This document shows, in pieces, positions 36,697-53,085 of a DNA stretch of 64,000 nucleotides. Position 1 is the stretch's first letter. The number at the start of each line of letters is the position of its first letter. The notes beneath the pieces were generated by a model. The model was not told the DNA's origin. It was given only the letters and a program-made list of their open reading frames with translations, and did no database searches. The translations under genes were made by a program, and so were the position numbers. This DNA comes from Comamonadaceae bacterium (lineage in GTDB: Bacteria > Pseudomonadota > Gammaproteobacteria > Burkholderiales > Burkholderiaceae_C), in assembly GCA_009996515.1 (NCBI GenBank), contig JAACZV010000018.1:62001-126000 (forward strand), written 5' to 3'.

Positions 36697-37098
36697 ATGA
36701 AGCAGCAAATCCAACTCGAACTCGAAGACGTCAAGCGCATCGCCGCCGCGGCCGAGGCCCACGCCATCAGCAAGGGCTGGGCCGTGTCCATCGCCATCGT
36801 GGACGCCGGGGGCCATCTGCTGTGGCTGCAGCGGCTGGACGGCGCCTCGCCCAATTCGGCCATGTTCGCGCCCGCCAAGGCCCACACCTCGGCGCTGGGT
36901 CGACGCGAATCCAAGGTCTACGAGGACATGATCAACGGCGGCCGCCAGGCCTTCCTCAGCGTTCCCGGCATGTACGGCATTCTGGAAGGCGGCGTGCCCA
37001 TCCTGGTGGACGGCCAGTGCGTGGGCGCGGTGGGCGTCAGCGGCGTCAAGTCCAGCGAGGATGCCGAGATCGCCCGGGCCGGCATCGCGGCGCTTTGA
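36697..37098 (+). CDS. GlcG/HbpS-family haem-binding-like protein
   Basis: A 133-residue single-domain protein with the family features LELEDVKRIAAAAEAHA, VSIAIVDAGGHLL, and a C-terminal GGVPILVDGQCVGAVGVSG. Members bind haem or cobalamin or lie near glycolate genes; no such partner is adjacent here. It is divergent from the BI-1 gene and precedes the car operon leader by 160 bases. Confidence 0.9.
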   Translation: MKQQIQLELEDVKRIAAAAEAHAISKGWAVSIAIVDAGGHLLWLQRLDGASPNSAMFAPAKAHTSALGRRESKVYEDMINGGRQAFLSVPGMYGILEGGVPILVDGQCVGAVGVSGVKSSEDAEIARAGIAAL

Positions 37099-37265
37099 GG
37101 CGTCAAGAACAGCTCGCGAAGCCTCCGTACTTACCCCAGTCAGCTATACTCGACAGGTTTACCTGAACCCCACGCTGCCCGGCGCCAAACCCCTTGGTTT
37201 CTTCAAGCTGATCCGTCCTCGGACGGGTTGATGCTGGGCACGCGCCCCTCTTGCGGAGACCCCCT

Positions 37266-38426
<1,161 letters not shown>

Positions 38427-38436
38427 GGAGGACTTC

Positions 38437-39078
38437 ATGTTCGGCATCACCGACCTCGGCACCTACCTCGCGGCAGCGATCTTCATCATCCTGCTGCCGG
38501 GGCCCAACTCGCTGTACGTGTTGTCTGTCGCGGCCCAGCGTGGCGTGCGCGCGGGCTACACGGCGGCCTGTGGCGTTTTCGTCGGCGACACGCTGCTGAT
38601 GACGGCAGCCGCAGCCGGCGGTGCGTCGCTGCTGATGGCCAGCCCGCAGATTTTCTTCGTCGTGAAGATGGTCGGCGCGGCCTACCTCGGCTGGATCGGC
38701 ATCCAGCTGCTGCGCGGTGGCGTGAAGAGCTGGCGCGGCGAGGCCCGGGCCGATGACGCGCCGCGCGTCGTCGATGCCGGCCAGCCCTTCAAGAAGGCGC
38801 TGGTCGTCAGCCTGCTGAACCCCAAGGCCATCGCCTTCCTGCTGTCCTTCTTCATCCAGTTCGTCGATCCGGCCTACCCGCATCCGGCGCTGACCTTCCT
38901 GATCCTGGGCTCCATCATCCAGGTCCTCAGCTTCCTCTACCTCTCGACGCTGATCTTTGCCGGCGCCCGCCTCGCGGCGGCCTTCCGTGCGCGGCGTCGA
39001 CTCTCGGGCGCCGCCAATGCCGGCGTCGGAGCCCTTTTCGTTGGATTCGGGGCCAAGCTGGCCACGGCCACTCTCTAA
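38437..39078 (+). CDS. LysE/RhtB-family amino-acid exporter, LeuE-like
   Basis: A 213-residue membrane protein with about six helices. MFGITDLGTYLAAAIFIILL followed by PGPNSLYVLSVAAQRGVRAG is very close to the leucine exporter LeuE; the LLNPKAIAFLLSFFIQFV segment is typical of the family. It has a strong ribosome binding site (GAGGAGG) 10 bases after carA and ends 21 bases before carB, so it is cotranscribed with both. The substrate might be leucine or another amino acid; the operon gives no direct clue. Confidence 0.9.
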   Translation: MFGITDLGTYLAAAIFIILLPGPNSLYVLSVAAQRGVRAGYTAACGVFVGDTLLMTAAAAGGASLLMASPQIFFVVKMVGAAYLGWIGIQLLRGGVKSWRGEARADDAPRVVDAGQPFKKALVVSLLNPKAIAFLLSFFIQFVDPAYPHPALTFLILGSIIQVLSFLYLSTLIFAGARLAAAFRARRRLSGAANAGVGALFVGFGAKLATATL

Positions 39079-39099
39079 GTTCCAAGAGCGCAGACCGCC

Positions 39100-42375
<3,276 letters not shown>

Positions 42376-42391
42376 ACTCCGCCCCTACTGA

Positions 42392-42441
42392 TTCCGCCGC
42401 CGCAGCCTGGACATCCGGGCCGCAGCGGCGGAACTCTTTTT
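42392..42441 (+). terminator. Intrinsic terminator between carB and greA
   Basis: TTCCGCCGC (42392-42400) pairs perfectly with GCGGCGGAA (42425-42433) around a 24-base loop that can itself fold, followed by CTCTTTTT. It lies 16 bases after carB and 16 before greA, so it may end the car transcript or act as a greA leader attenuator. Confidence 0.7.
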
Positions 42442-42457
42442 GCCACAGAGTTTTGAC

Positions 42458-42934
42458 ATGACGACCATTCCCCTGACCAAGCGCGGCGCCGAGGCCCTCA
42501 AGGCCGAGCTGCACCGCCTCAAGACCGTCGAGCGCCACGCCGTCGTTCAGGCGATTGCCGAGGCGCGTGCCCAGGGTGACCTGAGCGAGAACGCCGAGTA
42601 CGACGCGGCCAAGGACAAGCAGGGCTTCATCGAAGGTCGCATCCTCGAGATCGAGGGCAAGCTGGCCGCGGCGCAGATCATCGATCCCGCATCCCTGGAT
42701 GCCGGCGGCCGCGTGGTGTTCGGCGCCACGGTGGACCTCGAGGACGAGGACAGCGGCAAGGCCGTGACCTACCAGATCACCGGCGACGACGAGGCCGACA
42801 TCAAGCTGGGCCGCATCTCGGTGGGCTCGCCCATCGCACGCGCGCTGATCGGCAAGGAAGCCGGCGACGTGGCCGAGGTGCAGGCACCGGGGGGCGTGCG
42901 CCGCTACGAGATCATCGAAGTCCGCTACGAATAA
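42458..42934 (+). CDS. greA: Transcription elongation factor GreA
   Basis: A 158-residue factor that rescues backtracked RNA polymerase. The N-terminal coiled coil ([20 protein letters not shown]) has the tip acidic pair in [16 protein letters not shown], and the C-terminal FKBP-like domain has [20 protein letters not shown] 42458 starts the family N-terminus; TTG 42440 is an unlikely extension. A repeat element follows its stop. Confidence 0.97.
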   Translation: MTTIPLTKRGAEALKAELHRLKTVERHAVVQAIAEARAQGDLSENAEYDAAKDKQGFIEGRILEIEGKLAAAQIIDPASLDAGGRVVFGATVDLEDEDSGKAVTYQITGDDEADIKLGRISVGSPIARALIGKEAGDVAEVQAPGGVRRYEIIEVRYE

Positions 42935-42936
42935 CC

Positions 42937-43097
42937 CACCCCCTACCGGCTGCGCCGGCCCCCTCAAGGGGGCTGAGCCCGGACACAAACAGTCCTGAGG
43001 ACTGTTTGTGCCTGGCGAGGGACAAACCCTCAGGCTTTGGCAGCAGCCAGCGGCCCGGCAAAGCCGGTTCCGCGGCAGCCGCTCGGTAAGGCACTAC
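42937..43097 (+). repeat. Dispersed structured repeat, copy 2, with a 12-bp hairpin
   Basis: Order: CCCCCTCAAGGGGG; then a perfect 12-bp hairpin CACAAACAGTCC-TGA-GGACTGTTTGTG (42984-43010); then AGCGGC-CCGGCAAAGCCGG-TTCCGCGGCA-GCCGCT (core 43054-43067, outer stem AGCGGC/GCCGCT); then GGTAAGGCACTAC (43085-43097), which is identical at the end of copy 3. It fills the whole space between greA and the next gene. The 27-base hairpin is not present in the other copies. Confidence 0.75.
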
Positions 43098-43109
43098 GAA
43101 TTGGCAGCG

Positions 43110-43553
43110 ATGTTCTCGAAACTCCAAGCCTTGCTGGCCGCCCTCTGGGGCGGCTTTTTGCTGTGCGTGGCCTTTGCGGCGGCGCCCAGCGCCTTCGCGG
43201 TGCTGGAGCGGGCTCAGGCGGGCGCGTTCGTCGGCCGGCTCTTCAGCGTTGACGCCCAGGTCAGCCTGGCTGCGGCGCTGATCCTGATGCTGCTGGAGCG
43301 TCGCATCGCCCGTGATGCCGTCGAGGCGGGCGCAGCCAGCCAGGTGTTCTCGGCCAGGCTGCTGTTGCCGGCCGCGGCGCTGTTCTGCACCATCGCCGGC
43401 TACTACGGCCTGCAGCCCATGATGGCCGATGCGAAGGCCGGCCATGGCGTCGCGTCCTTCGCGGCGCTGCATGGCGTGTCGCTGGTGTTTTTCGGCTTGA
43501 AAGGCCTGGCCGTGCTGGCCCTGGCCTGGATCACTCAGCGACGGTCTTCTTGA
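43110..43553 (+). CDS. DUF4149-type small membrane protein
   Basis: A 147-residue protein with four predicted helices (about 5-27, 42-62, 78-98 and 122-141). The pattern LWGGFLLCVAFAAAPSAFAV near the start and a final LVFFGLKGLAVLALAW fit the DUF4149 family (TMEM205-like). Function unknown. ATG 43110 is chosen; a longer frame upstream runs through the repeat. It converges on yhbY with a 23-base overlap of coding ends. Confidence 0.8.
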   Translation: MFSKLQALLAALWGGFLLCVAFAAAPSAFAVLERAQAGAFVGRLFSVDAQVSLAAALILMLLERRIARDAVEAGAASQVFSARLLLPAAALFCTIAGYYGLQPMMADAKAGHGVASFAALHGVSLVFFGLKGLAVLALAWITQRRSS

Positions 43554-44010
43554 CGCTGGTGGTCTTGTTGCGCTTCTTGATGCGCTTGATCTCGCCGCCC
43601 TGGGTCACGCGCTCGTTGCCCATGACCTTGACCTTGTTGATCTGAGGGCGGCCGTTGCCGCTCTTGGAGAACTTGACGATCTTGACGACACGCGGGCCGG
43701 GCATGGCGTTCTCGCGCTCGGTCTTGACCTTCTCGGGCATGGGGCGCCACAGCACCAGCAGCTTGCCGATGTGCTGGATGGGCGCGGCGTTCAGCTCATC
43801 GCAGAGCTGCGCGAACATGGCCTCGCGGGCCGCGCGATCATCGCCGAGCACGCGCACCTTGATGAGGCCGTGCGACTTCAAGGCGGCGTCGGTTTCCTTG
43901 ACGACGGCAGGCGTCAAGCCCTCGCCGCCGATCATCACGACCGGGTCGAGATGGTGGGCATCGGCGCGCTTGTCCTTGCGCTGGGCGGGGGTGAGGTTGA
44001 TTTGAGGCAT
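43531..44010 (-). CDS. yhbY: YhbY/CRS1-type RNA-binding protein
   Basis: A 159-residue protein. Residues 1-97 are the KH-like CRM domain with [20 protein letters not shown] and the GxxG-like IGGEGL, followed by an extended, very basic tail ([15 protein letters not shown]) not found in the 97-residue E. coli YhbY. The family binds pre-50S ribosomal particles. It is divergent from rlmE, another 50S factor, with 20 bases between the starts. Confidence 0.93.
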   Translation of the reverse strand: MPQINLTPAQRKDKRADAHHLDPVVMIGGEGLTPAVVKETDAALKSHGLIKVRVLGDDRAAREAMFAQLCDELNAAPIQHIGKLLVLWRPMPEKVKTERENAMPGPRVVKIVKFSKSGNGRPQINKVKVMGNERVTQGGEIKRIKKRNKTTSVKKTVAE

Positions 44011-44030
44011 CCCCGTATTATCCCGTAGGC

Positions 44031-44705
44031 ATGAAAACTCAAACCAAAAGCAAGAAGGTCAACAAGGCGTGGTTGAACAACCATGTGACCGATCCCTATG
44101 TGCAGCAGGCCCAGAAGGAGGGCTACCGCTCCCGCGCGGCCTACAAGCTCAAGGAAATCGACGAGGAGCTCAAGCTGATCCGCCCGGGCCAGGTGGTGGT
44201 GGACCTGGGCGCCACGCCGGGGGCCTGGAGCCAGTACCTGCGCCGCAAGTTCGCGCCCAAGGAGGCGGGGCAGGGCGGGGCGGCGGTGGGGCAGCTCAAC
44301 GGAACCATCATCGCGCTGGACCTGCTGGACTTCGAGCCCATCGAGGGCGTGCATTTCATCCAGGGCGACTTCCAGGAGGATGCGGTGCTGGCGCAGCTGG
44401 AGCAGGCCCTGGCCGGCAAGCCCGTGGATGTTGTCGTGTCGGACATGGCGCCCAACCTGTCGGGCATTGCGTCGACGGATGCCGCCCGCATCTCCAACCT
44501 GATCGAGCTGGCCGTCGATTTCGCCGGCAAGCACCTCAAGCCCGAGGGGGCGCTGGTGGCCAAGGTCTTCCATGGCAGCGGCTACAACGAGCTGGTGCAG
44601 CTGTTCCGGGCGCAGTTCAAGACCGTCAAGGTGGTCAAGCCCAAGGCGTCGCGGGAGCGGTCTTCCGAGACATTCCTGGTGGGCCTGGGGTTGAAAAACC
44701 GCTGA
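44031..44705 (+). CDS. rlmE: 23S rRNA (uridine-2552-2'-O)-methyltransferase RlmE
   Basis: A 224-residue FtsJ/RrmJ enzyme. The K-D-K-E tetrad is visible: [34 protein letters not shown] and [15 protein letters not shown] binding uses [15 protein letters not shown]. An insertion of about 10 residues ([10 protein letters not shown]) sits after strand 1. It modifies U2552 in the ribosomal A loop. It precedes ftsH, as in E. coli. Confidence 0.96.
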   Translation: MKTQTKSKKVNKAWLNNHVTDPYVQQAQKEGYRSRAAYKLKEIDEELKLIRPGQVVVDLGATPGAWSQYLRRKFAPKEAGQGGAAVGQLNGTIIALDLLDFEPIEGVHFIQGDFQEDAVLAQLEQALAGKPVDVVVSDMAPNLSGIASTDAARISNLIELAVDFAGKHLKPEGALVAKVFHGSGYNELVQLFRAQFKTVKVVKPKASRERSSETFLVGLGLKNR

Positions 44706-44721
44706 TTACAGGGGTTGTCCC

Positions 44722-44748
44722 CTTGCCTCAACTAAAATCGCCCCCACT
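44722..44748 (+). promoter_or_regulatory. Possible sigma-32 (RpoH) promoter of ftsH
   Basis: CTTGCC (44722-44727) and CCCCCACT (44741-44748) are separated by 13 bases and resemble the heat-shock pattern CTTGAA-N13-17-CCCCAT. ftsH is an RpoH target in E. coli. The -35 match is imperfect. Confidence 0.35.
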
Positions 44749-44790
44749 GTCTCGAAACCCGCGCTGGGCCATCGGGGCCAAGGAGTCGCA

Positions 44791-46689
<1,899 letters not shown>

Positions 46690-46707
46690 CAACCCATTCC
46701 TAAGCGC

Positions 46708-46735
46708 AGGCCCGACTCACCAGTCGGGCCTTTTT
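46708..46735 (+). terminator. Intrinsic terminator after ftsH
   Basis: AGGCCCGACT (46708-46717) pairs perfectly with AGTCGGGCCT (46722-46731) around CACC and is followed by TTTT. It lies 18 bases after the ftsH stop and 11 before folP. Confidence 0.92.
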
Positions 46736-46746
46736 CGTTCAAGACC

Positions 46747-47607
46747 ATGCACTGGCAGACCCGCCGCTTCCCGCTAGACCTCAGCCGCCCGCTCGTGATG
46801 GGCATCGTCAACGTGACGCCCGACTCCTTCTCGGACGGTGGCCGCCATGACAACACCCGCGCCGCCATTGCGCATTGCGAGCGCCTCATCGCCGACGGCG
46901 CCGACATCCTGGACATCGGTGGCGAATCCACCCGGCCCGGCGCGCCGCATGTCGATGCGGACAGCGAATGGGCGCGCATGGCCGACGTGCTGGCGGCGGC
47001 CGTGACGCTGGGCGTGCCGGTCTCGGTGGACACCTACAAGCCCGAGGTCATGCGCCGAGCGCTGGATGCCGGCGTCGACATCATCAACGACGTGCAGGCG
47101 CTGCAGCGGCCCGGCGCGCTGGCCGCGGTGGCCGGCAGCGGTGCGGGCGTGTGCCTGATGCACATGCGCGGCGAGCCGGCGTCCATGATGGCGCAGGCCG
47201 ACTATGGCGACGTGGTCGCCGAGGTGGGCGCCTTCCTGGCTCAGCGTGCACGGGCGGCGCGGGAGGCCGGCATCCCGGCCGAATGCATCACCCTGGACCC
47301 CGGCTATGGCTTCGCCAAGACCGCCCAGCACAACCTCGAGCTGCTGGCCGGCCAGCAGCGCCTGACCGAACTGGGCTATCCGCTGCTGGTGGGCTGGTCG
47401 CGCAAGCGCACGCTGGGCGACATCACCGGCCGGCCCGTCGGCGAGCGCCTGGCCGCCAGCCTGGCCGCCGCGCTGCGGGCCGTCAGTGCCGGCGCGCGCG
47501 TGGTCCGCGTGCACGATGTCCCTGCCACAGTGGACGCCCTGAAGGTCTGGGCCGCCGTCGATGCAGCGACAATTCCGCCCACTGCACAAAAGGAAGAAGC
47601 TCGATGA
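46747..47607 (+). CDS. folP: Dihydropteroate synthase
   Basis: A 286-residue TIM barrel joining p-aminobenzoate to dihydropterin diphosphate in folate synthesis; it is the sulfonamide target. Signature segments: [51 protein letters not shown] and GWSRKRTLG. Its stop overlaps glmM (ATGA). It must have its own promoter or rely on readthrough past the 46708 terminator, only 11 bases before the ATG. Confidence 0.97.
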   Translation: MHWQTRRFPLDLSRPLVMGIVNVTPDSFSDGGRHDNTRAAIAHCERLIADGADILDIGGESTRPGAPHVDADSEWARMADVLAAAVTLGVPVSVDTYKPEVMRRALDAGVDIINDVQALQRPGALAAVAGSGAGVCLMHMRGEPASMMAQADYGDVVAEVGAFLAQRARAAREAGIPAECITLDPGYGFAKTAQHNLELLAGQQRLTELGYPLLVGWSRKRTLGDITGRPVGERLAASLAAALRAVSAGARVVRVHDVPATVDALKVWAAVDAATIPPTAQKEEAR

Positions 47608-48935
47608 GCCGCAAGTATTTCGGAACCGACGGCATCCGCGGCACGGTGGGCCAGGATCCGATCACGCCCGACTTCATGTTGCGCCTGGGCCATGCGGTGG
47701 GCCGCGTGCTGCGCAAGAGCGCCAAGCGCCCCACGGTGCTGATCGGCAAGGACACGCGCATCTCGGGCTACATGATCGAGTCGGCGCTGGAGGCCGGTTT
47801 CGCCTCGGTCGGCGTCAACGTGCTGCTGACCGGGCCGCTGCCCACGCCTGGCGTGGCCTACCTGACCCGGGCGCTGCGCCAGGACCTGGGCGTCGTCATC
47901 AGCGCCTCGCACAACCCCTTTGCCGACAACGGCATCAAGTTCTTCTCCGCCAAGGGCGAGAAGCTGCCCGACGCCTGGGAGCTGGCGGTCGAGGCCGCGC
48001 TGCAGGAGGCGCCGCAGTGGGTGGACTCCGCCAGCCTGGGCCGCGCCAAGCGCCTGGAAGACGCGCGCGGCCGCTACATCGAGTTCTGCAAGAACAGCTT
48101 CGGCTCGGACCTGACGCTCAAGGGCCTGAAGATCGTCGTCGACGCGGCCCATGGCGCGGCCTATCACGTCGCGCCCGACGTCTTCCATGAGCTGGGTGCC
48201 GAGGTCGTTGCCATCGGCTGCAAGCCCGATGGCTTCAACATCAACGCCGGTTTCGGCGCCACGGCGCCCGGCGCGCTGGTGGAGGCCGTCAAGGCCCACG
48301 GCGCCGACTACGGCGTGGCGCTGGACGGCGATGCGGACCGCCTGCAACTGGTGGACGCCAACGGGCGCCTGTACAACGGCGACGAGCTGCTCTACGTGAT
48401 GGTGGCCGACCGCCTGGCCCAGGGCCTGCGCGTGCCTGGTGCCGTCGGCACGCTGATGACCAACATGGCCGTGGAGCTGGCGCTGCGCTCGCGCGACGTC
48501 GAGTTCGTGCGCGCCAAGGTGGGCGACCGCTACGTGCTGGAAGAGCTGGCGGCGCGCGGCTGGCAGCTGGGTGGCGAGGGCTCGGGCCATCTGCTCGCGC
48601 TGGACAAGCACACCACCGGCGACGGCATCGTCAGTGCGCTGCTGGTGCTGCAGGCGGTCTGCCGCAGTGGCCGCAGCCTGAGCGAGCAGCTGCAGGGCGT
48701 GGACCTGTTCCCGCAGACGCTGATCAACGTGCGCCTGGCGGCAGGCCAGGACTGGAAGGCCAACACCCGCCTGGCCGAGGTGCAGGCGGCCGTGGCGGCC
48801 GAGCTCGGCGATCGCGGCCGCGTGCTGATCCGCGCCTCCGGCACTGAGCCTCTGCTGCGCGTCATGGTCGAGGCGTCCGATGCCGGCCTGGCGCAGCGCT
48901 GCGCCCAGCGTCTGGCCGAGGTGGTTGCGGGCTGA
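47604..48935 (+). CDS. glmM: Phosphoglucosamine mutase
   Basis: A 443-residue alpha-phosphohexomutase giving glucosamine-1-phosphate for UDP-GlcNAc. The active serine is in [16 protein letters not shown], the Mg site in DGDADRLQL, the sugar loop in GGEGSGHLL and the phosphate loop in [14 protein letters not shown]. The folP-glmM pairing is widely conserved after ftsH. A strong terminator follows. Confidence 0.97.
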   Translation: MSRKYFGTDGIRGTVGQDPITPDFMLRLGHAVGRVLRKSAKRPTVLIGKDTRISGYMIESALEAGFASVGVNVLLTGPLPTPGVAYLTRALRQDLGVVISASHNPFADNGIKFFSAKGEKLPDAWELAVEAALQEAPQWVDSASLGRAKRLEDARGRYIEFCKNSFGSDLTLKGLKIVVDAAHGAAYHVAPDVFHELGAEVVAIGCKPDGFNINAGFGATAPGALVEAVKAHGADYGVALDGDADRLQLVDANGRLYNGDELLYVMVADRLAQGLRVPGAVGTLMTNMAVELALRSRDVEFVRAKVGDRYVLEELAARGWQLGGEGSGHLLALDKHTTGDGIVSALLVLQAVCRSGRSLSEQLQGVDLFPQTLINVRLAAGQDWKANTRLAEVQAAVAAELGDRGRVLIRASGTEPLLRVMVEASDAGLAQRCAQRLAEVVAG

Positions 48936-48958
48936 GGCCGCCACCGCCTACACCGCAG

Positions 48959-48982
48959 AGGCCGCCGGAGTGCGGCCTTTTT
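48959..48982 (+). terminator. Intrinsic terminator after glmM
   Basis: AGGCCGC (48959-48965) pairs with GCGGCCT (48972-48978) around CGGAGT, followed by TTTT. It lies 24 bases past the glmM stop. Confidence 0.9.
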
Positions 48983-49181
48983 GCTGGGCGCCCGGGCCTG
49001 CAGGCCGTCGCAGACGGACCGGCGCTCATGAACCGTCGCAAAGAGCTGGAAAATCCGCTGCCAGGAACCCTGGAAATGCGACATGACAATGACATGAATG
49101 TCGGGTGACGATGTCATGAAGCGGCCCGGGTGTCACCCGTGCACGCCCAGCGCGCTGCAGGTTTCCGGTTTGATGAATCGA

Positions 49182-49215
49182 GGGTCACCGAATCGTCACA
49201 TTCGATCCCTAGGAT
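49182..49215 (+). promoter_or_regulatory. Pho box and promoter of pstS
   Basis: Two 7-base repeats, GGGTCAC (49182-49188) and TCGTCAC (49193-49199), are separated by CGAA, giving the 11-base period of a PhoB site. A -10-like TAGGAT at 49210-49215 begins 10 bases after the second repeat, so the box takes the place of a -35, as expected for PhoB-activated promoters. Further TGTCAT-like hexamers around 49085-49120 may form an upstream box. Confidence 0.7.
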
Positions 49216-49255
49216 GACGGTCATCGTCAAAACCGCCATGCGGAAGGTGTCTCAG

Positions 49256-50296
49256 ATGAAGTTTGTCCAGGTCAGCAAGTCCCTCGCCCTCATCGCCGCT
49301 CTGGCCGGCGCCCAGATGGCCGTCGCCCAGGATGTGACCGGTGCCGGCGCCACCTTCCCGGCCCCGATCTACGCCAAGTGGGCCGATGCCTACAACAAGG
49401 CGACGGGCGCCCGCATCAACTACCAATCGGTGGGTTCCGGCGCCGGCATCAAGCAGATCAAGGCCAAGACGGTGGACTTCGGTGCCTCCGACATGCCGCT
49501 GAAGGACGAGGATCTGGCCAAGGACGGCCTGCTGCAGTTCCCGACCGTCATCGGCGGCGTGGTGCCCGTCATCAACGTCAAGGGCATCGCTCCGGGCCAG
49601 CTGAAGCTGTCCGGTCCGGTGCTGGCCGACATCTATCTCGGCAAGATCACGAAGTGGAATGACGCGGCCATCAGCGCGCTGAACCCCGGCGTCGCGCTGC
49701 CCGACGCCACCATCGCCCCGGTGGCTCGCGCCGACGGCTCCGGCACCACCTTCATCTTCACGAACTACCTGTCCAAGGTCAGCGAATCCTGGAAGAGCCA
49801 GGTCGGCGAGGGCACGACGGTCAAGTGGCTGACCGGTACGGCCGGCAAGGGCAACGAGGGCGTCGCCGCCTTCGTGCAGCGTCTGCCCAACTCCATCGGC
49901 TACGTCGAGTACGCCTATGTGAAGCAGAACAAGATGAACTACGTCCAGTTGAAGAACCGCGACGGCCAGTGGGTCAACCCCAGCGACGACGCCTTCAAGG
50001 CCGCCGCCGCCGGCGCCGACTGGAACAAGACCTTCTATCAGATCACGACCGACCAGCCCGGCAAGGCCGCCTGGCCCATCACCAACCCGACCTACATCCT
50101 GATGTACAAGTCGCAGGACAAGGCCGCGCAAGCCACCGCCGCGCTGAAGTTCTTCGACTGGGCCTATGCCAACGGCGACAAGATGGCCGACGACCTCGAC
50201 TACGTGCCGCTGCCCGCGAACGTGAAGGACCTGGTGCGCAAGCAGTGGGCCGACCACATCAAGGACAACGCCGGCAAGCCCGTCGCCTACAAGTGA
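49256..50296 (+). CDS. pstS: Phosphate ABC transporter substrate-binding protein PstS
   Basis: A 346-residue periplasmic phosphate receptor. A signal peptide of about 24 residues ends at [10 protein letters not shown]. Phosphate-contacting segments are [28 protein letters not shown] and [15 protein letters not shown] 49256 has AAGG 8 bases upstream; the open frame to 49130 is not needed. A hairpin separates it from pstC and probably keeps PstS levels above those of the membrane parts. Confidence 0.97.
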   Translation: MKFVQVSKSLALIAALAGAQMAVAQDVTGAGATFPAPIYAKWADAYNKATGARINYQSVGSGAGIKQIKAKTVDFGASDMPLKDEDLAKDGLLQFPTVIGGVVPVINVKGIAPGQLKLSGPVLADIYLGKITKWNDAAISALNPGVALPDATIAPVARADGSGTTFIFTNYLSKVSESWKSQVGEGTTVKWLTGTAGKGNEGVAAFVQRLPNSIGYVEYAYVKQNKMNYVQLKNRDGQWVNPSDDAFKAAAAGADWNKTFYQITTDQPGKAAWPITNPTYILMYKSQDKAAQATAALKFFDWAYANGDKMADDLDYVPLPANVKDLVRKQWADHIKDNAGKPVAYK

Positions 50297-50326
50297 TATC
50301 CGGGTGTCATCCTGGGTGATGACGCG

Positions 50327-50346
50327 AGCCCGGCACCTGCCGGGCT
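50327..50346 (+). terminator. Hairpin between pstS and pstC (partial terminator or mRNA stabiliser)
   Basis: AGCCCGGCA (50327-50335) pairs perfectly with TGCCGGGCT (50338-50346), followed by TTGCC. The U tract is weak, so readthrough into pstCAB is expected while the 3' end of pstS mRNA is protected. Confidence 0.6.
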
Positions 50347-50397
50347 TTGCCACATCCAGGGCACCCACCCATTCCGACCCGTCCCTCCGGAGGTTTC

Positions 50398-51414
50398 TTG
50401 GCAGCCATTCTTCCCGCCGACGGCGCTGATCGAAGCGAGCCCCAGCCGCACTCGATAAAGCCCCAGCCACCACGCCGCCGCGTCGCGCCCTGGGCCGACA
50501 CGCTCTTCGCCGCCCTGTCCCAGGGCGCGGCATGGCTGACGCTGGCCCTGATGGTGGGCATCATCGGTGCCCTCGTCATCGGCGCGGCGCCGGCGCTGAA
50601 GGCCTTCGGCCTGGGCTTCCTGACCAGCGCGGAATGGGATCCGGTGCAGGAGAAGTTCGGCGGCCTGGTGATGATCTACGGCACGCTGGCCAGCTCCTTC
50701 ATCGCGCTGCTGATCGCCGTGCCGGTCAGCTTCGGCATTGCGATCTTCCTGACCGAACTCTCGCCCAGCTGGCTCAAGCGGCCGCTGGGCATCGCCATCG
50801 AGCTGCTGGCCGCCGTGCCCTCCATCGTCTACGGCATGTGGGGCCTGCTGGTGTTCGGCCCCATCCTGGCCACCTATGTGCAGGCGCCGCTGCAGGCCGT
50901 GCTGGGGGGCTTGCCCTACATGGGGTCGCTGGTCTCGGGCCCGCCGGTGGGCATAGGCATCCTGTCGGCCGGCATCATCCTGGCCATCATGATCATTCCC
51001 TTCATTGCCTCGGTGATGCGCGATGTCTTCGAGGTCACGCCGCCGATGCTGAAGGAGTCCGCCTACGGCCTGGGCGCGACGACCTGGGAGGTGGTCTCCC
51101 GCGTGGTGCTGCCCTACACCAAGACCGGCGTGGTGGGCGGCATCATGCTGGGCCTGGGCCGCGCGTTGGGCGAGACCATGGCCGTCACCTTCGTCATCGG
51201 CAACATGAACCAGCTCAACTCGCTGTCCGTCTTCGAGGCGGCCAACAGCATCACGTCCACGCTGGCCAACGAGTTCGCCGAGGCCGGCGAGGGCCTGCAC
51301 CAGGCCTCGCTGATGTACCTCGGCCTGGTGCTGTTCCTGATCACCTTCGTCGTGCTGGCCATCTCCAAGCTGCTGCTGGCGCGGCTGAAGAAGAACGAAG
51401 GAGCCCGCTCATGA
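50398..51414 (+). CDS. pstC: Phosphate ABC transporter permease PstC
   Basis: A 338-residue permease. A Pro/Arg-rich cytoplasmic N-terminus of about 40 residues is followed by six helices, with the permease EAA-type loop [20 protein letters not shown] before the last ones. TTG 50398 is chosen because CGGAGG lies 4 bases upstream; the frame is open to 50347. The stop overlaps pstA (ATGA). Confidence 0.95.
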   Translation: MAAILPADGADRSEPQPHSIKPQPPRRRVAPWADTLFAALSQGAAWLTLALMVGIIGALVIGAAPALKAFGLGFLTSAEWDPVQEKFGGLVMIYGTLASSFIALLIAVPVSFGIAIFLTELSPSWLKRPLGIAIELLAAVPSIVYGMWGLLVFGPILATYVQAPLQAVLGGLPYMGSLVSGPPVGIGILSAGIILAIMIIPFIASVMRDVFEVTPPMLKESAYGLGATTWEVVSRVVLPYTKTGVVGGIMLGLGRALGETMAVTFVIGNMNQLNSLSVFEAANSITSTLANEFAEAGEGLHQASLMYLGLVLFLITFVVLAISKLLLARLKKNEGARS

Positions 51415-52274
51415 GCACCACCCTGGACGCACGCCGCCTGGCGATGCACAACAAGCGCAAGCGCACCAATGCCATCGCGCTGACGCTGTCGCTCGCCGCC
51501 ATGGCCTTCGGCGTGTTCTGGCTGATCTGGATCCTGTTCGAGACCATCTACCTCGGCATCGGCGGCCTGAGCCTGGCCACCTTCACGCAGATGACGCCGC
51601 CGCCGCAGGGCGAGGGCGGTGGCCTGGCCAACGCGCTGTTCGGCAGCTTCGTCATGGTGGGCCTGGCCACGCTGGTGGGCACGCCCATCGGCATCCTGGC
51701 CGGCGTCTACCTGGCCGAGTACGGCCAGAAGAACTGGCTGGGCGCCGCGGTGCGCTTCATCAACGACATCCTGCTGTCTGCGCCCTCCATCGTCGTCGGC
51801 CTGTTCGTCTACGCCGTCGTCGTCGCGAGGCTGAAGAGCTTCTCGGGCCTGGCCGGCTCGCTGGCGCTGGCGCTGCTGGTCATCCCGGTCGTCATCCGCA
51901 CCACGGAGAACATGCTGAGCCTGGTGCCCAACGCGCTGCGCGAGGCGGCTTATGCGCTGGGCACGCCCAAGTGGAAGGTCATCCTGTCCGTCACGCTCAA
52001 GGCCGCCAGCGCCGGCGTCATCACCGGCATCCTGCTGGCCCTGGCCCGCGTGTCCGGCGAGACCGCGCCGCTGCTGTTCACGGCGCTGTCCAACCAGTTC
52101 TGGACCAGCGACCTCGGCGCGCCCATGGCCAGCCTGCCCGTCACCATCTTCAAGTTCGCGATGAGCCCCTACGAGAACTGGCAGAAGCTGGCCTGGGCCG
52201 GCGTCTTCCTGATCACCGTGGGCGTGCTGCTGCTGAACATCCTGGCACGCGTGCTCTTCAAGAACAAACACTAA
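51411..52274 (+). CDS. pstA: Phosphate ABC transporter permease PstA
   Basis: A 287-residue six-helix permease partner of Pst[21 protein letters not shown] is the coupling loop that touches PstB, and [14 protein letters not shown] is conserved in PstA. ATG 51411 overlaps pstC; pstB follows after 11 bases. Confidence 0.96.
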   Translation: MSTTLDARRLAMHNKRKRTNAIALTLSLAAMAFGVFWLIWILFETIYLGIGGLSLATFTQMTPPPQGEGGGLANALFGSFVMVGLATLVGTPIGILAGVYLAEYGQKNWLGAAVRFINDILLSAPSIVVGLFVYAVVVARLKSFSGLAGSLALALLVIPVVIRTTENMLSLVPNALREAAYALGTPKWKVILSVTLKAASAGVITGILLALARVSGETAPLLFTALSNQFWTSDLGAPMASLPVTIFKFAMSPYENWQKLAWAGVFLITVGVLLLNILARVLFKNKH

Positions 52275-52285
52275 GGATCCCGATC

Positions 52286-53071
52286 ATGGACGCCAAGATC
52301 GAAACCTCGTTGAGTGAGCGCGCCAAGCTGTCGGTGCGCAACCTGAACTTCTACTACGGCGGCTTCCACGCGCTGAAGAACATCAATCTCGACATCCCCG
52401 AGAAGAAGGTCACCGCCTTCATCGGCCCGTCGGGTTGTGGCAAGTCCACGCTGCTGCGCACGCTGAACCGCATGTTCGAGCTCTATCCCGAGCAGCGCGC
52501 CGAAGGCCAGATCCTGCTGGACGGCGAGGACATCCTGACGAGCAAGGACGACGTCTCGCTGATTCGCGCCAAGGTCGGCATGGTGTTCCAGAAGCCCACG
52601 CCCTTCCCGATGTCCATCTACGACAACATCGCCTTCGGCGTGCGCCTCTTCGAGACGCTGCCGCGCGTGGAGATGGACGAGCGCGTGGAATGGGCGCTGA
52701 AGAAGGCGGCGCTGTGGACCGAGGTGAAGGACAAGCTCAACCAGAGCGGCGCCGGCCTGTCCGGCGGCCAGCAGCAGCGCCTGTGCATCGCGCGCGGCAT
52801 CGCCATCAAGCCCGAGGTGCTGCTGCTCGACGAGCCCTGCTCGGCGCTGGACCCCATCTCCACCGGCAAGATCGAGGAGCTCATCCACGAGCTCAAGAGC
52901 GACTACACGGTGGCCATCGTGACGCACAACATGCAGCAGGCCGCGCGCTGCTCGGACTACACGGCCTATATGTACCTGGGCGACCTGATCGAGTTCGGCC
53001 CCACGGCCGAACTGTTCATGAAGCCCAAGCGCAAGGACACGGAAGACTACATCACGGGCCGCTTCGGCTGA
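52286..53071 (+). CDS. pstB: Phosphate ABC transporter ATPase PstB
   Basis: A 261-residue ABC ATPase. Walker A is GPSGCGKST, the Q-loop [19 protein letters not shown] is PstB-specific, the signature is [13 protein letters not shown], Walker B is [13 protein letters not shown] and the H-loop [13 protein letters not shown]. It powers import and, with PhoU, reports phosphate status to PhoR. Confidence 0.98.
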   Translation: MDAKIETSLSERAKLSVRNLNFYYGGFHALKNINLDIPEKKVTAFIGPSGCGKSTLLRTLNRMFELYPEQRAEGQILLDGEDILTSKDDVSLIRAKVGMVFQKPTPFPMSIYDNIAFGVRLFETLPRVEMDERVEWALKKAALWTEVKDKLNQSGAGLSGGQQQRLCIARGIAIKPEVLLLDEPCSALDPISTGKIEELIHELKSDYTVAIVTHNMQQAARCSDYTAYMYLGDLIEFGPTAELFMKPKRKDTEDYITGRFG

Positions 53072-53085
53072 TCAAGGAGGACGGC

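Noticed and set aside
37099-37265. Attenuator or PyrR-type leader before carA
   Set aside because: Only a TATACT box is visible; no antiterminator/terminator pair or leader peptide could be supported.
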